From JAHEJE01 sp965216335 (GTDB lineage: Bacteria > Pseudomonadota > Alphaproteobacteria > Rhizobiales > Aestuariivirgaceae), in contig OZ244154.1 in the NCBI GenBank assembly GCA_965216335.1, positions 1,674,001-1,738,000 of the forward strand: DNA of 64,000 nt, read 5' to 3'. Below are positions 1 through 8,428 of this stretch, piece after piece (within the stretch, counting starts at the first letter, position 1; each line of letters opens with the position of its first letter). A program made the position numbers and the translations under genes. Below the pieces are notes generated by a model that saw nothing but the letters and a program-made list of their open reading frames with translations, was not told the origin of the DNA and searched no databases.

Positions 1-1
1 T

Positions 2-1162
2 TCCGGCAAACGCGTCCTGATCCGCGTCGACCTCAACGTTCCCATCGAAGACGGTGTGGTCCGCGACACCACCCGCATCGACCGCGTCGCACCGACCCTG
101 CGCGAACTGGCGGACCGTGGCGGCGCGGTAATCGTTCTGGCCCACTTCGGCCGCCCCAAAGGCAAGCCGGTCCCGGAGATGTCACTGGCGCCCGTTGCCG
201 GCCCGCTCGGCGCCGCCGTCGGCCGCGAGGTCCGCTTCGTCGCCACCGGCTGGACAGACGACAGCGCAGCCGATGCCCTCGCCAGCCTCCAGCCCGGTGA
301 CATCGCACTGGTGGAGAATACCCGCTACCACCCCGGCGAAGAGAAGAACGACCCGGACTTTGCCAGGCACCTGGCCGCGCTTGGTGACGTTTACGTGAAC
401 GACGCGTTTTCCGCCGCCCATCGCGCCCACGCCTCGACAGAAGCCATCGCCCGCCTGCTGCCGTCCGCCGCCGGCCGCGCCATGCAGGCCGAATTGGAGG
501 CGCTGGAAGCAGCACTCGGCTCACCCAAGCGTCCGCTGGTCGCCGTCGTCGGCGGCGCCAAGGTCTCCACCAAGCTGGAACTGCTCGGCAACCTCACCGG
601 CATCGCCGACACCCTGATCATCGGCGGCGGCATGGCCAACACCTTCCTGGCCGCGCAAGGCATCGACGTCGGCAAGTCCCTATGCGAACACGACATGCTC
701 GCCACCGCCCGCGAAATCCTCGCCACCGCTGAAGGCAACAGCTGCACACTCGTGCTGCCCACCGATGCGGTCGTCGCCAGGGAATTTGCCGCCGGAGCTG
801 ACAACCGCACCTGTCCGGTCACCGATATCGCCGCTGACGAGATGATGCTGGACGTAGGACCGGACTCGATTGCCGCCGCAAAAGCGGCCTTCGACGCGGC
901 CGCAACATTGGTCTGGAACGGCCCGTTCGGGGCCTTCGAAATCGCCCCGTTCGATCACGGCACCGTTGCAACCGCCCGCCACGCTGCGGCCTTGTCGAAG
1001 ACCGGCAAGCTGGTCTCCATCGCCGGTGGCGGCGACACCGTAGCGGCGCTCAACCATGCCGGCGCAGCGGGCGATTTCACCTATGTTTCGACAGCTGGCG
1101 GCGCGTTTCTCGAATGGCTGGAAGGCAAGGCCCTTCCGGGCGTAAAGGTATTGGAAGTCTGA
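2..1162 (+). CDS. pgk: Phosphoglycerate kinase, 5' end cut by the window
   Basis: Cytosolic glycolytic/Calvin-type enzyme that transfers phosphate between 1,3-bisphosphoglycerate and ADP. The frame is open from base 2 and begins with the conserved N-terminal block (KRVLIRVDLNVP), so the true start lies just upstream, about ten residues away. The GTG at 56 lies inside this block and is not the start. Further landmarks are the substrate-binding DTTRIDR segment, the hinge-region VVGGAKVSTK motif and the C-terminal nucleotide-binding GGGDTVAAL motif. About 386 residues are visible, against a family norm near 395. The stop is 21 bases before the class I aldolase gene on the same strand, so the two glycolytic genes are probably co-transcribed. 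Confidence 0.97.
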   Translation, partial: SGKRVLIRVDLNVPIEDGVVRDTTRIDRVAPTLRELADRGGAVIVLAHFGRPKGKPVPEMSLAPVAGPLGAAVGREVRFVATGWTDDSAADALASLQPGDIALVENTRYHPGEEKNDPDFARHLAALGDVYVNDAFSAAHRAHASTEAIARLLPSAAGRAMQAELEALEAALGSPKRPLVAVVGGAKVSTKLELLGNLTGIADTLIIGGGMANTFLAAQGIDVGKSLCEHDMLATAREILATAEGNSCTLVLPTDAVVAREFAAGADNRTCPVTDIAADEMMLDVGPDSIAAAKAAFDAAATLVWNGPFGAFEIAPFDHGTVATARHAAALSKTGKLVSIAGGGDTVAALNHAGAAGDFTYVSTAGGAFLEWLEGKALPGVKVLEV

Positions 1163-1183
1163 GACAAAAGCAGGGGTAAGACG

Positions 1184-2215
1184 ATGAGCGAGAGAATTGA
1201 AGACATCGCCCAGGCCATGGTGGCCAAGGGCAAGGGCATTCTGGCGGCTGATGAATCGAGCGGCACCATCAAGAAGCGCTTCGACACCATCAACACCGAA
1301 TCGACCGAGGACAACCGGCGCGACTATCGCCAGATGCTGTTTGCATCGCGCGCCGCCATGCGCCGCAACATTTCCGGCGTCATCCTGTTCGACGAGACAA
1401 TCCGCCAGAAGGCATCGAACGGCAAGCCGCTGGTCGACCTGATCACCGCCGCCGGCTCGATCCCTGGCATCAAGGTCGATGCCGGCGCCAAGGAACTTGC
1501 CGGCCATCCGGGCGAGAAGGTCACCGAAGGCCTCGACGGCCTGCGCGAACGCCTGCAGGAGTACTACAAGCTCGGCGCCCGCTTCGCCAAATGGCGCGCC
1601 GTCATCGACATTGCCGACGGCCTGCCGACCTGGGGCTGCGTCAAGGCCAATGCCCACGCGCTCGCCCGCTACGCCGCCTTGTGTCAGGAAAGCAAGATCG
1701 TGCCGATCGTCGAGCCGGAAGTTCTGATGGACGGCCCCGTTGCCGCCCACGATGCCGACCGCTGCTACGAAGTCACCGAATGGGTGCTCAACACCGTATT
1801 CAGTGAACTGTTCGAGGCCCGCGTCATGCTGGAAGGCATGGTGCTGAAGCCCAACATGGTCATCGCCGGCAAGAACGCCAAGAAGCAGGCCAAGCCGGCC
1901 GAGGTCGCCGAAAAGACCATCCGCTGTCTCAAGGCCACGGTTCCCGCCTCCGTCCCCGGCATTGCCTTTTTGTCCGGCGGCCAGAGCGATATCGAGGCCA
2001 CCGAGCATCTGTCGCTGATGAATGCCTCCGGCCCGTTGCCGTGGAACCTGACCTTCTCCTACGGCCGCGCCCTGCAGGCCGCCGCGCTCAAGTCGTGGAG
2101 CGGCAAGCCCGGCAATCTCGACAAGGGCCAGAAGGCCTTTGCCCACCGCGCCCGCATGAACGGCCTGGCATCGAAGGGCAAGTGGTCCAAGGCGGAAGAA
2201 AAGAAGGCCGCCTAA
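1184..2215 (+). CDS. fbaB: Class I fructose-bisphosphate aldolase
   Basis: 343 residues. Cleaves fructose 1,6-bisphosphate to dihydroxyacetone phosphate and glyceraldehyde 3-phosphate through a Schiff base, without metal. The class I signature MLEGMVLKPNM is present and places the Schiff-base lysine at K222. The N-terminal LAADESSGTIKKRF block and the C-terminal FLSGGQSD and FSYGRALQ blocks are those of the class I enzyme found in proteobacteria and eukaryotes. The ATG at 1184 has an AGGGGTAAG purine-rich stretch upstream and fits the usual length. It follows pgk by 21 bases. A long inverted repeat starts right after the stop and may end the transcript. I use fbaB only as the generic class I symbol. 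Confidence 0.95.
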   Translation: MSERIEDIAQAMVAKGKGILAADESSGTIKKRFDTINTESTEDNRRDYRQMLFASRAAMRRNISGVILFDETIRQKASNGKPLVDLITAAGSIPGIKVDAGAKELAGHPGEKVTEGLDGLRERLQEYYKLGARFAKWRAVIDIADGLPTWGCVKANAHALARYAALCQESKIVPIVEPEVLMDGPVAAHDADRCYEVTEWVLNTVFSELFEARVMLEGMVLKPNMVIAGKNAKKQAKPAEVAEKTIRCLKATVPASVPGIAFLSGGQSDIEATEHLSLMNASGPLPWNLTFSYGRALQAAALKSWSGKPGNLDKGQKAFAHRARMNGLASKGKWSKAEEKKAA

Positions 2216-2217
2216 GT

Positions 2218-2354
2218 GTCCGTTTGAAAAGTCCCCAGGTTGGGGACTTTGAGGGCTGTCCCGTCCCGCTCCCCCGCCCGAACCACCCACGAGGGTATCC
2301 TGATCGGGTGGTTCGGACGGGGGAGCGGGACGGGACAGCAGTTTCAAAACGGAC
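2218..2354. repeat. Long nested inverted repeat downstream of fba
   Basis: A 34-base arm (2255-2288) pairs with 2306-2339 with a single mismatch around a 17-base loop. Outside it, 2218-2229 (GTCCGTTTGAAA) pairs with 2341-2354 with one extra base, and a small extra hairpin (GTCCCC/GGGGAC) lies at 2231-2248. There is no T-run, so it is not a classic terminator, although such a stem could still stop or stabilise the upstream mRNA. The two-level symmetry resembles a short non-autonomous mobile repeat. It is unlike the repeat family at 4099 and 23459. Confidence 0.85.
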
Positions 2355-2440
2355 TCTAACAAGCGGCAAGGCGCGTTGGCATTGCCGCTGCGGCGGGCTA
2401 TGGATAATCGGATCAATTCTGCATACTGCGGTGATTCGTG

Positions 2441-3037
2441 ATGCCGTCGCCCAACTGCCGTCTTTTTCTCGTTGCACCGTTCGGGCCCGAACCGGCGCGG
2501 CTGGCCGCCTGCCTGTCGGCTGCCCTTGCGGCCGGCGATGCGGCGAGCCTGCTGGTGGACGCCGACCCGGACCAGGTACGAGAACTGATGCCCATTGCCC
2601 ATGCCCAGGACGTTGCCGTGCTGATCGGCGGCGATGCCGCGCTGGCCCGCGAGCTGGACGCGGACGGCGTGCAGGTCGCCGCCAGCCGACAGGACTATGC
2701 CACGGCCCGCGCCCGTATCGGCGACAGCGGGATCGTCGGCGCTGACTGCGGCGGCGACCGCCATGCCGCCATGGAGCTTGCCGAAGCCGGTGCCGACTAC
2801 GTGATGCTCGATCCGAACGCCCAGCTGAACGGCGGCGAATCTCTGATCGCCTGGTGGGCCGACGTGATGGAGGTGCCCTGCATCGCCGCTGGCGCGTCGG
2901 CACTGGATGACATCACGCGGCTGGCCCATCAGGGTGCTGATTTCATTCGCCCGTCGGATGCCATGTGGCAGTCGCCCGAACACGCCACCCAGGTTGTCAC
3001 CGAGGCCAATCGCGCAATCGCCGAGGCCACCGGATGA
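2441..3037 (+). CDS. Thiamine phosphate synthase-like protein (ThiE fold, degenerate)
   Basis: 198 residues with the TIM-barrel pattern of thiamine phosphate synthase: a DADGVQVA segment where ThiE has GADGVHLGQ, then IVGADCGG and EAGADYVML. The product-site motif that normally follows (GPIFPT-type) is replaced by DPNAQLNGGES, so activity in thiamine synthesis is doubtful. Start: a GTG at 2438 directly precedes the ATG at 2441, and either is possible. The stop overlaps the ATG of the Sel1 gene (ATGA at 3034-3037), indicating translational coupling. ThiE-like genes next to class I aldolase are a recurring alphaproteobacterial arrangement (from memory). A regulatory or phosphate-binding role is an inference only. 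Confidence 0.75.
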   Translation: MPSPNCRLFLVAPFGPEPARLAACLSAALAAGDAASLLVDADPDQVRELMPIAHAQDVAVLIGGDAALARELDADGVQVAASRQDYATARARIGDSGIVGADCGGDRHAAMELAEAGADYVMLDPNAQLNGGESLIAWWADVMEVPCIAAGASALDDITRLAHQGADFIRPSDAMWQSPEHATQVVTEANRAIAEATG

Positions 3038-3948
3038 ACCGCATCATCGCCATCGCCGCTGCTCTGTTTCTCACGGTCACACCGGCAGACGCCATCAACT
3101 TCGAAGAGGCCGTGGCCCTCTATCAGGACAAGAAATACGAAGACGCCTATCAGGTCGCCCGGCCGCTCGCCGAACAGGGCAATGCCGAGGCCCAGGCCAT
3201 GCTCGCCAGTCTTTACGAGACCGGCCGCGGCGTCACCGCCGATATGTCCCAGGCCGTTTCGTGGTACGGCGCCGCTGCCAGCCAGAACCATTTCGGCGCC
3301 ATGTTCGCCCTCGGGCTCATCTACCTGGAAGGCCGTACCGGCGCCCGCGACCTCGACCGCGCCCGCGCCTGGACCGAGAAGGCCGCCAGCGCCGGTCATC
3401 TTCCGGCACAGCACACCCTTGGCCTGATCTATTCCGGCTTCTCCGGTGCCGAGCCAGATTGGCCGAAGGCGCTGAAGTGGTTCAGGACCGCCGCCGATGC
3501 CGGCCTCGCCGATGCCCAGTACAGCATGGGCCTGCTCTATCTCGACGGTCAGGGCGTGGAGAAGAACCTCACCACCGCCAGCGAATGGTTCAAGAAGGCC
3601 GCTCTGCAGGGCCTGCCCAATGCGGCACTCGACTATGGCGTACTGGTTTTTCGCGGCGACGGTGTTCAAAAGGACGAGACCATCGGCGCCCAATGGATCG
3701 TCTTTGCCGCCAATGCCGGCAACGCCATCGCTCAAAACCGCGCTGCGCGCGCCTACGCCACCGGCCGCGGCGTGCCGCTCAACAAGGTCGAAGCCGCCAA
3801 GTGGCACTTCCTCGCCACCGCCGCCGGCCGCAGCGATGTCTGGCTCGACGATTTCGTTGCCGGACTGGAAGATACCGACCGCCAGCGCGCCAGGAAGCGC
3901 GCCGACAAGTTCAAACCGCAAAATCCACTGAAAAAGACACCCCGCTGA
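3034..3948 (+). CDS. Exported Sel1-repeat (TPR-like) protein
   Basis: 304 residues. It starts with a Sec signal peptide (MNRIIAIAAALFLTVTPADA, cleavage after ADA), followed by about six Sel1 repeats recognisable by A..G...A...LG..Y..G.GV units (for example QYSMGLLYLDGQGVEKN). Sel1 repeats form alpha solenoids used for protein-protein contact, here in the periplasm. The basic tail (RKRADKFK) closes the protein. The start at 3034 was chosen because it follows the thiE-like gene by a 4-base ATGA overlap and puts the signal peptide at the N-terminus. The frame also runs open upstream inside the neighbour. Function is unknown. Confidence 0.88.
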   Translation: MNRIIAIAAALFLTVTPADAINFEEAVALYQDKKYEDAYQVARPLAEQGNAEAQAMLASLYETGRGVTADMSQAVSWYGAAASQNHFGAMFALGLIYLEGRTGARDLDRARAWTEKAASAGHLPAQHTLGLIYSGFSGAEPDWPKALKWFRTAADAGLADAQYSMGLLYLDGQGVEKNLTTASEWFKKAALQGLPNAALDYGVLVFRGDGVQKDETIGAQWIVFAANAGNAIAQNRAARAYATGRGVPLNKVEAAKWHFLATAAGRSDVWLDDFVAGLEDTDRQRARKRADKFKPQNPLKKTPR

Positions 3949-4098
3949 GGTCTGCGGATGTCGCGATGCCCCGCGCCACACGGTCCATTGAGCCTGATAC
4001 GCACGGTCTCGAAACCCGACTCACATGTTGATGGAAAACCGTTGTCATATCAGCGCGGTACAACAGTCAGAAAAGTCACACGCATACACCGCCGGTAT

Positions 4099-4276
4099 CC
4101 ACTGCTGTCCGCTCTAAACGATGTTTGCTCCTTCCCCCAGAAAGGGGAAAGAGCCTGCCCCCGGCTTGAACGGGGGTCGGGGTGGGGGTTGATGGCCGTG
4201 CAAAACACAATGAAATCAGTGTGTTGTACGGCCATCAATCCCCACCCAAACCCTCCCCCATTCTGGGGGAGGGGAA
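4099..4276. repeat. Nested palindromic repeat, copy R1
   Basis: Arms around 4180-4208 and 4219-4247 pair (GGTGGGGGTTGATGGCCGT against its complement). Each is flanked by its own mini-palindrome (CCCCCAGAAAGGGG at 4135-4148, CCCCCATTCTGGGGG at 4255-4270). The left flank 4099-4120 (CCACTGCTGTCCGCTCTAAACG) matches the outer arm of copy R2 at 23459. The matching right outer arm is absent, so R1 looks truncated or diverged on that side. The rest of 3949-4339 holds no gene I can support. Confidence 0.85.
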
Positions 4277-4320
4277 AATCGAATGTCCTCAGCTACATGA
4301 CCGGCAACTGTAAAGAGCTG

Positions 4321-5368
4321 CCTAGAGTATCCGTGTTGGTCAAGAGTTGGCTTCGGTCCAATTTCGGTTGTCGCGGATTAGGGCGTTGGCGATTGTGATG
4401 AGCTTTCGCATGATTGCGGTGATTGCGACTTTGCAGGGTTTTCCGGCGTCGATGAGAGCCTGGTATTTGGTTTTGAGTTGATGATTGAAGCGCACGGCGA
4501 CCAATGCCGGCATGTAGAGCGCCTGGCGGACATGTTGTCTGCCGCCCTGGATGAAGCTGTTGCCGCACCATTTGCCCGACTGACGTGTGACGGGTGCCAG
4601 GCCTGCCAGTGAGGCGGCCTGTCGTTTGTGCATGGTTCCAAGCTCCGGCATTTCAGCCAGCATGGTCATGGCGGTGACTTCACCGATGCCGGGAATGGAC
4701 AACAGGATGGCAAGCCGGGCCTGCAGAGCCTGATCTGCTTCGACGCGCCTGCGGCATTCGCCATCGATGGCCTTGATGTCGGCCTCGATCTGTTTCAGGC
4801 GCCGTCTTGCCTGTGTTTTGAGCAAGGCTGATGAGAGATTGTGGCGGCGGTTCTTGGCTGCGGTCCTGTCCTTGACCAGGGCACGCCGGGCCGCAACCAG
4901 TTCGCCGAGAGCTTCAATGGTCTGGCTGCGGGTCACGGTTGCCTGCGGCTCGAGCACGGCCCCGAACCGGGCCAGCATCATAGCGTCGACCTTGTCGGTC
5001 TTGACCAGGGTGCCGGCGGCCTCGGCGAACCGGCGGGCTCGACGGGGGTTGACCTTGGCATGGCTGATGCCGGCCTCAACCAGGCAACGCTCCAGATTAC
5101 GGTGATAAGCACCTGTCGGTTCAAACACAACGCGTTCGACCTTACCGGCCCGCATCCATTCGATCAGTGACCTGTGGCCCTGTTTCGAGTTGGCGAACCT
5201 GATGCTGGTCCCATCAGGCAGGCGGTGAACGTCGAGATGGTCTTTCGAGATATCGATACCGATGATAGTATGGGTCATCTTTTCCGTGTCCTATGCTTGT
5301 CATCCGGGCCGCAAGTCCCGGGTATCCGTTCAGGCCGCAGGGAAAAGACAGGGGTGATCACACTCTAG
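4321..5368 (-). mobile_element. IS110 family insertion sequence (ends approximate)
   Basis: Contains one intact transposase on the minus strand. A short inverted match, CTAGAGT at 4322-4328 and ACTCTAG at 5362-5368, may mark the ends. IS110 elements have short or no terminal repeats, so the limits are tentative. The neighbouring IS5 copy is inserted in the CTAG of the right-hand match. Confidence 0.5.
4340..5278 (-). CDS. IS110 family transposase (DEDD recombinase)
   Basis: 312 residues. The N-terminal RuvC-like DEDD domain begins IIGIDISKDHLDV, where the first catalytic Asp sits, and continues with VFEPTGAYH and the KTDKVDAMML segment. The C-terminal transposase_20 domain has the helix-hairpin-helix IPGIGEVTAMTMLAEM and the serine-containing SGKWCGNSFIQGGR region, which supplies the nucleophile in this family. 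Length is normal and there is no frameshift, so the gene looks intact. Recent work shows IS110 relatives use a structured bridge RNA from the element ends. The flanks here are short (about 20 and 85 bases), so any such RNA would lie at 5279-5364. Confidence 0.93.
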   Translation of the reverse strand: MTHTIIGIDISKDHLDVHRLPDGTSIRFANSKQGHRSLIEWMRAGKVERVVFEPTGAYHRNLERCLVEAGISHAKVNPRRARRFAEAAGTLVKTDKVDAMMLARFGAVLEPQATVTRSQTIEALGELVAARRALVKDRTAAKNRRHNLSSALLKTQARRRLKQIEADIKAIDGECRRRVEADQALQARLAILLSIPGIGEVTAMTMLAEMPELGTMHKRQAASLAGLAPVTRQSGKWCGNSFIQGGRQHVRQALYMPALVAVRFNHQLKTKYQALIDAGKPCKVAITAIMRKLITIANALIRDNRNWTEANS

Positions 5369-6202
5369 GGCTTGTGGGGATTCATCTTGAGTTTATGACG
5401 GCAGCACAGGCATAGATCATCGATGTGTAGTGTGTGTCCGTTTTTTCAGACCTCATAGCGATGCCCTTGAATTCCTTGAGTTTGCAGAAGAAGTTTTCGA
5501 TCAGGTGGCGCCACTTGTAGATTTCCAGATCGATCTGCAATGGGTGCTTTCGCTGCGGCCGTTGCGAGATGCAGATCACCGCTCCGCGCTCATCCAGCTC
5601 TTCAATGATCCAATTGCTGTCGAAGGCCTTGTCTGCCAACACAGCATCAAAGTTAAGGCCGTGAATGAGCGGTGCAACACCGATGGTATCATATCGGTTT
5701 CCTGGCAGCAGACCGAAGCGCACGAGATTACCCAAAGCATCTGTCAAGGCGAGGATCTTTGTCGTCCAGCCACCTTTCGATTTGCCTATCGCCTGGCTTT
5801 GAGTCCCCCTTTAGCGCCATGTCCATGACGATGAACCGGGACTATCGTTGCATCGATCATGACATATTCCATGTCGGGGTCGTCTGAGACCGCCTCGAAT
5901 ATGCGTTCAAAGACGCCGGCTGCAGACCAGTCGCGAAACCGGCGAAATACCGTACTCCAGTTACCAAAGGCTTCTGGCAAGTCACGCCACGGGCTGCTTG
6001 TACGCGCCTTCCACAGCACCGCTTCGAGAAAAAGACGGTTGTTGGTCCCGCTGCGCCCAGGGTCAGACTTCTTGCCCAAGCAGTGCGGCTCGATCTTGGC
6101 CCATTGAGTGTCAGTCAATACTGTCCGGATCATCAAAACCTCCTCAAAAGGAAGTCTGAATCACAAATCAACTGATTTGGGAATCCTGATTCCCCACAGA
6201 CC
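5369..6202 (-). mobile_element. IS5 family insertion sequence, copy A
   Basis: 834 bases with imperfect terminal inverted repeats (GGCTTGTGGGGATTC at the left, complement of GGTCTGTGGGGAATC at the right) between two CTAG tetramers (5365-5368 and 6203-6206), the YTAR-type target of this family. Copy B at 35442-36275 is the same length in the opposite orientation. I found one base difference (5580), which is silent. It is inserted at the right edge of the IS110 element. Confidence 0.93.
5382..6136 (-). CDS. IS5 family transposase, two frames joined by a -1 frameshift (copy A)
   Basis: Two overlapping frames: orfA (6136 to 5786, starts MIRTVLTDTQWAKIEP) carries the N-terminal region and first DDE aspartate (MIDATIVPVHRHG). 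OrfB (down to 5382) carries the second Asp (LADKAFDSNW) and the Glu region (LIENFFCKLKEFK). The junction lies at an AAAGGGGG slippery run, and a -1 shift there gives the usual KGGTQSQAIGKSKGGWTTK sequence of this group. OrfB has no good start of its own, so production of the fused transposase by programmed frameshifting is the natural reading. Both halves look intact. Confidence 0.9.
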
Positions 6203-6650
6203 CTAGCCCGGCCCGTCAAACGGCCAGCACATTCGCGATCCGTCCCCTGCCGCTGCCCGGCGAGTGTCGTCTCGCCAGCAGCGGTTCCTTCTTGCACTGA
6301 ACGATGGCAAAATCATAAGACAAGCACTTTCCGATCATATGGGATCACTTGATGGAGCCAAATTCGTTCATATGGCAGGCGCGGTGCGCGGGCGCGATGC
6401 GGTGCATCGGGCAAGCGCTGCAACGCACCAGATGGGCGAATTTGGCCCACCGAAGGCCGGATTTCCGCGCCCGCTGGACTGCGTTATGCTCCGCTTATGG
6501 CCAACCAGGCCATGGCGCGTAGCATGCCTAGCCAGCAGACGCGGAAACCCGGTCAAGCGATTCCATTTGATCGGAAAGTGCTCTAGGCGCTTGTTTTTGA
6601 AAGACCTTTCACAATCATCAGGACGCAAAGCCGGACAGTAGTGGCCAATA

Positions 6651-6896
6651 TCAGTGCTTCAGCGAGCAACGCTCAGCATCGAGTTCCTCGGCGACTGCAA
6701 TAGCTATCCTGCGGCGCTCGCGCAATTCGTCGCAAATCGACTGCACCGGCGCGGCAAGATCGTCCAGACACGCATCATGACGCAAACAGCCGGCAATTAT
6801 GCTCAAGGTCTCAATCATTTCAGGAATCGAACAGGTATCACACGGCCCGGCATCCCGGTCGCCGATATGGACCCAGCGGTTCAGTGTCTTGTCCAT
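6651..6896 (-). CDS. Small hypothetical protein between two insertion sequences
   Basis: 81 residues, acidic and Cys-containing (GPCDTCSIPEM near the N-terminus), with helical, charged sequence and no signal peptide or membrane segment. I do not recognise it. It is the only plausible reading frame in 6207-7001, the stretch between the IS5 and IS256 copies. No convincing ribosome binding site precedes the ATG at 6896, and the rest of the interval is gene-free. It may be a remnant of a gene broken by the insertions. Confidence 0.35.
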   Translation of the reverse strand: MDKTLNRWVHIGDRDAGPCDTCSIPEMIETLSIIAGCLRHDACLDDLAAPVQSICDELRERRRIAIAVAEELDAERCSLKH

Positions 6897-7001
6897 GATG
6901 TACCCCAGCCCAGTTGCTATTCAAGGTAGATCAAGGCACACCTCACCAAATGAGACTGTGGGAAAAGTCACAAATTGCCCACCTGCGGCCTCCTGCCGCA
7001 A

Positions 7002-8323
7002 GGTAGTGTCCAGAGTCTTTCGCACTTTTTGTCATGCGACGGCGGTTCCTTGGGGTTGGTTTTTCATTGCAGTCAGCGGGTCCATGTTCATGTAGCGCCT
7101 CGTTGACCACTGGGTTCCAGCAATGTGTCTCAACCTGGCTGCAGCCAGGTTGAGACAGGATTGTCCGTCCGGGAAAGCCCCGACCACCCTGGTTCGCCGT
7201 CTGATCTCGCGCATCAGCCGCTCCAGCGGATTGTTGGTGCGCAACTTGATCCAGTGACTGTCCGGGAACGCATAGAAGGTCAGCGTCTCGCCAATCTTGT
7301 CCTCAACCAGCTCTGCCGCCTTGCCCATGCGCTGGCGGCGCAGCTCGGCCGCGACCGCTTCGGCCTTGTCGGTGGCCGCCTGCCGGTTCTCCTGGGCATG
7401 GATGGCCTTCAGCATGTGGCTCACCTGGCGCATCTTGCCTGCCGGCACATGACTGAAGACATTGCGATAGAAATGCACCATGCAGCGCTGCCACCGGGTC
7501 TCGGGCAGATAGTCGGCAACGCTCTCCACCAGGCCACGACAGGCGTCTGATACCACCAGCTCCACACCATTCAGGCCCCGGTCCACCAGATGGCGCAGGA
7601 ACGACGACCATCCGGACTTGTCCTCCTTGGCCCCCTCGCAGATGCCCAGAACCTCGCGATAGCCATCCGAGGTCACGCCAATCGCCACCAGCAGCGAGAC
7701 GTTGCGCACCTCACCGGCCCATGAGCGCTTCATCACGATACCATCGAGAAAGACATACGGATGTGAGCCCTCAATCGGCTTGTGGCGCCATTCCTCGATC
7801 TTGGCATAGATCTTCTTGTTGAGGTTCGACACCGTCGACGGGCTCACCCGCGTGCCCCACAGCGCCTCGGTGATGTCTTCGACCCGGCGCACCGAAACAC
7901 CCGCCAGATACATCTCGATCAAAGCTTCCTCGACGCTGCTCTCGCGGCGCTGGTAGCGTTCTATGATCGCCGTCTCGAATGTTTGTCGCCGCAGCTTCGG
8001 CACCTTCAGCTTGACCGCGCCGGCCTTGGTGTGAAGCGACCGGTCGTAGCTGCCAGCGCGTGTGTCGGTCCGAGCCTCACTGCGCTCATACCGGCCAGCC
8101 CCGCACAACCGGTCGGCCTCGGCATCCAGCATCGCATTCAAGGCTTCTTCAACCGTGCCGCGCACCATCTCGCCAAGGTGATCGCGTATCCGCGCCTCGT
8201 CGATCTGGATCACCTGACCCATCGCCTTGGTCTCCGTATCATCACTCATCGTCTCGCTCCTCTCACTCAGTGTGAAAGGAACCACCGCATCAGGCAAATG
8301 TGCGAAAGACTCTCTACGTTATC
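7002..8323 (-). mobile_element. IS256 family insertion sequence, copy A
   Basis: 1322 bases. Terminal inverted repeats of about 28 bases (GGTAGTGTCCAGAGTCTTTC at 7002, matching the complement of the right end GATAACGTAGAGAGTCTTTC). Its limits were fixed by comparison with copy B (38873-40194), which appears identical and lies in the opposite orientation. The bases just outside (left ...TGCCGCAA, right AGCGGTAT...) do not form a target duplication. Confidence 0.93.
7032..8249 (-). CDS. IS256 family (mutator-type) transposase, copy A
   Basis: 405 residues from the ATG at 8249, which has a GAGAGGAGCGAG ribosome binding site. The open frame extends 16 codons further upstream without one. Family features: an N-terminal region with DAEADRLCGAGRYER, KLKVPKLR, then the DDE-type catalytic blocks (YVFLDGIVMKR, VVSDACRGLVE) and the C-terminal NNPLERLMREIRRRTRVVGAFPDG segment, which holds the glutamate. 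Intact and identical in protein sequence to copy B. It lies just downstream of the rRNA operon terminator and reads in the same direction. Confidence 0.95.
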   Translation of the reverse strand: MSDDTETKAMGQVIQIDEARIRDHLGEMVRGTVEEALNAMLDAEADRLCGAGRYERSEARTDTRAGSYDRSLHTKAGAVKLKVPKLRRQTFETAIIERYQRRESSVEEALIEMYLAGVSVRRVEDITEALWGTRVSPSTVSNLNKKIYAKIEEWRHKPIEGSHPYVFLDGIVMKRSWAGEVRNVSLLVAIGVTSDGYREVLGICEGAKEDKSGWSSFLRHLVDRGLNGVELVVSDACRGLVESVADYLPETRWQRCMVHFYRNVFSHVPAGKMRQVSHMLKAIHAQENRQAATDKAEAVAAELRRQRMGKAAELVEDKIGETLTFYAFPDSHWIKLRTNNPLERLMREIRRRTRVVGAFPDGQSCLNLAAARLRHIAGTQWSTRRYMNMDPLTAMKNQPQGTAVA

Positions 8324-8428
8324 AGCGGTATTGGATTTTGAGTTTCAAACTGCTGTACCTCGCTGATTTGACAATGGTCCTCCGCCAGCAAATGAGTCAT
8401 TGCAGCGGCCCTGCCATCACACACAAAT

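Noticed and set aside
680..2983. Very long open frame (767 codons) on the minus strand across pgk, fba and thiE-like genes
   Set aside because: It is antisense to three well-conserved genes and has low-complexity composition typical of GC-rich shadows, with no recognisable domain.
4099..4276. Repeat R1 read as a CRISPR fragment
   Set aside because: It is one large nested palindrome with no regular spacer-repeat pattern and no cas genes nearby.
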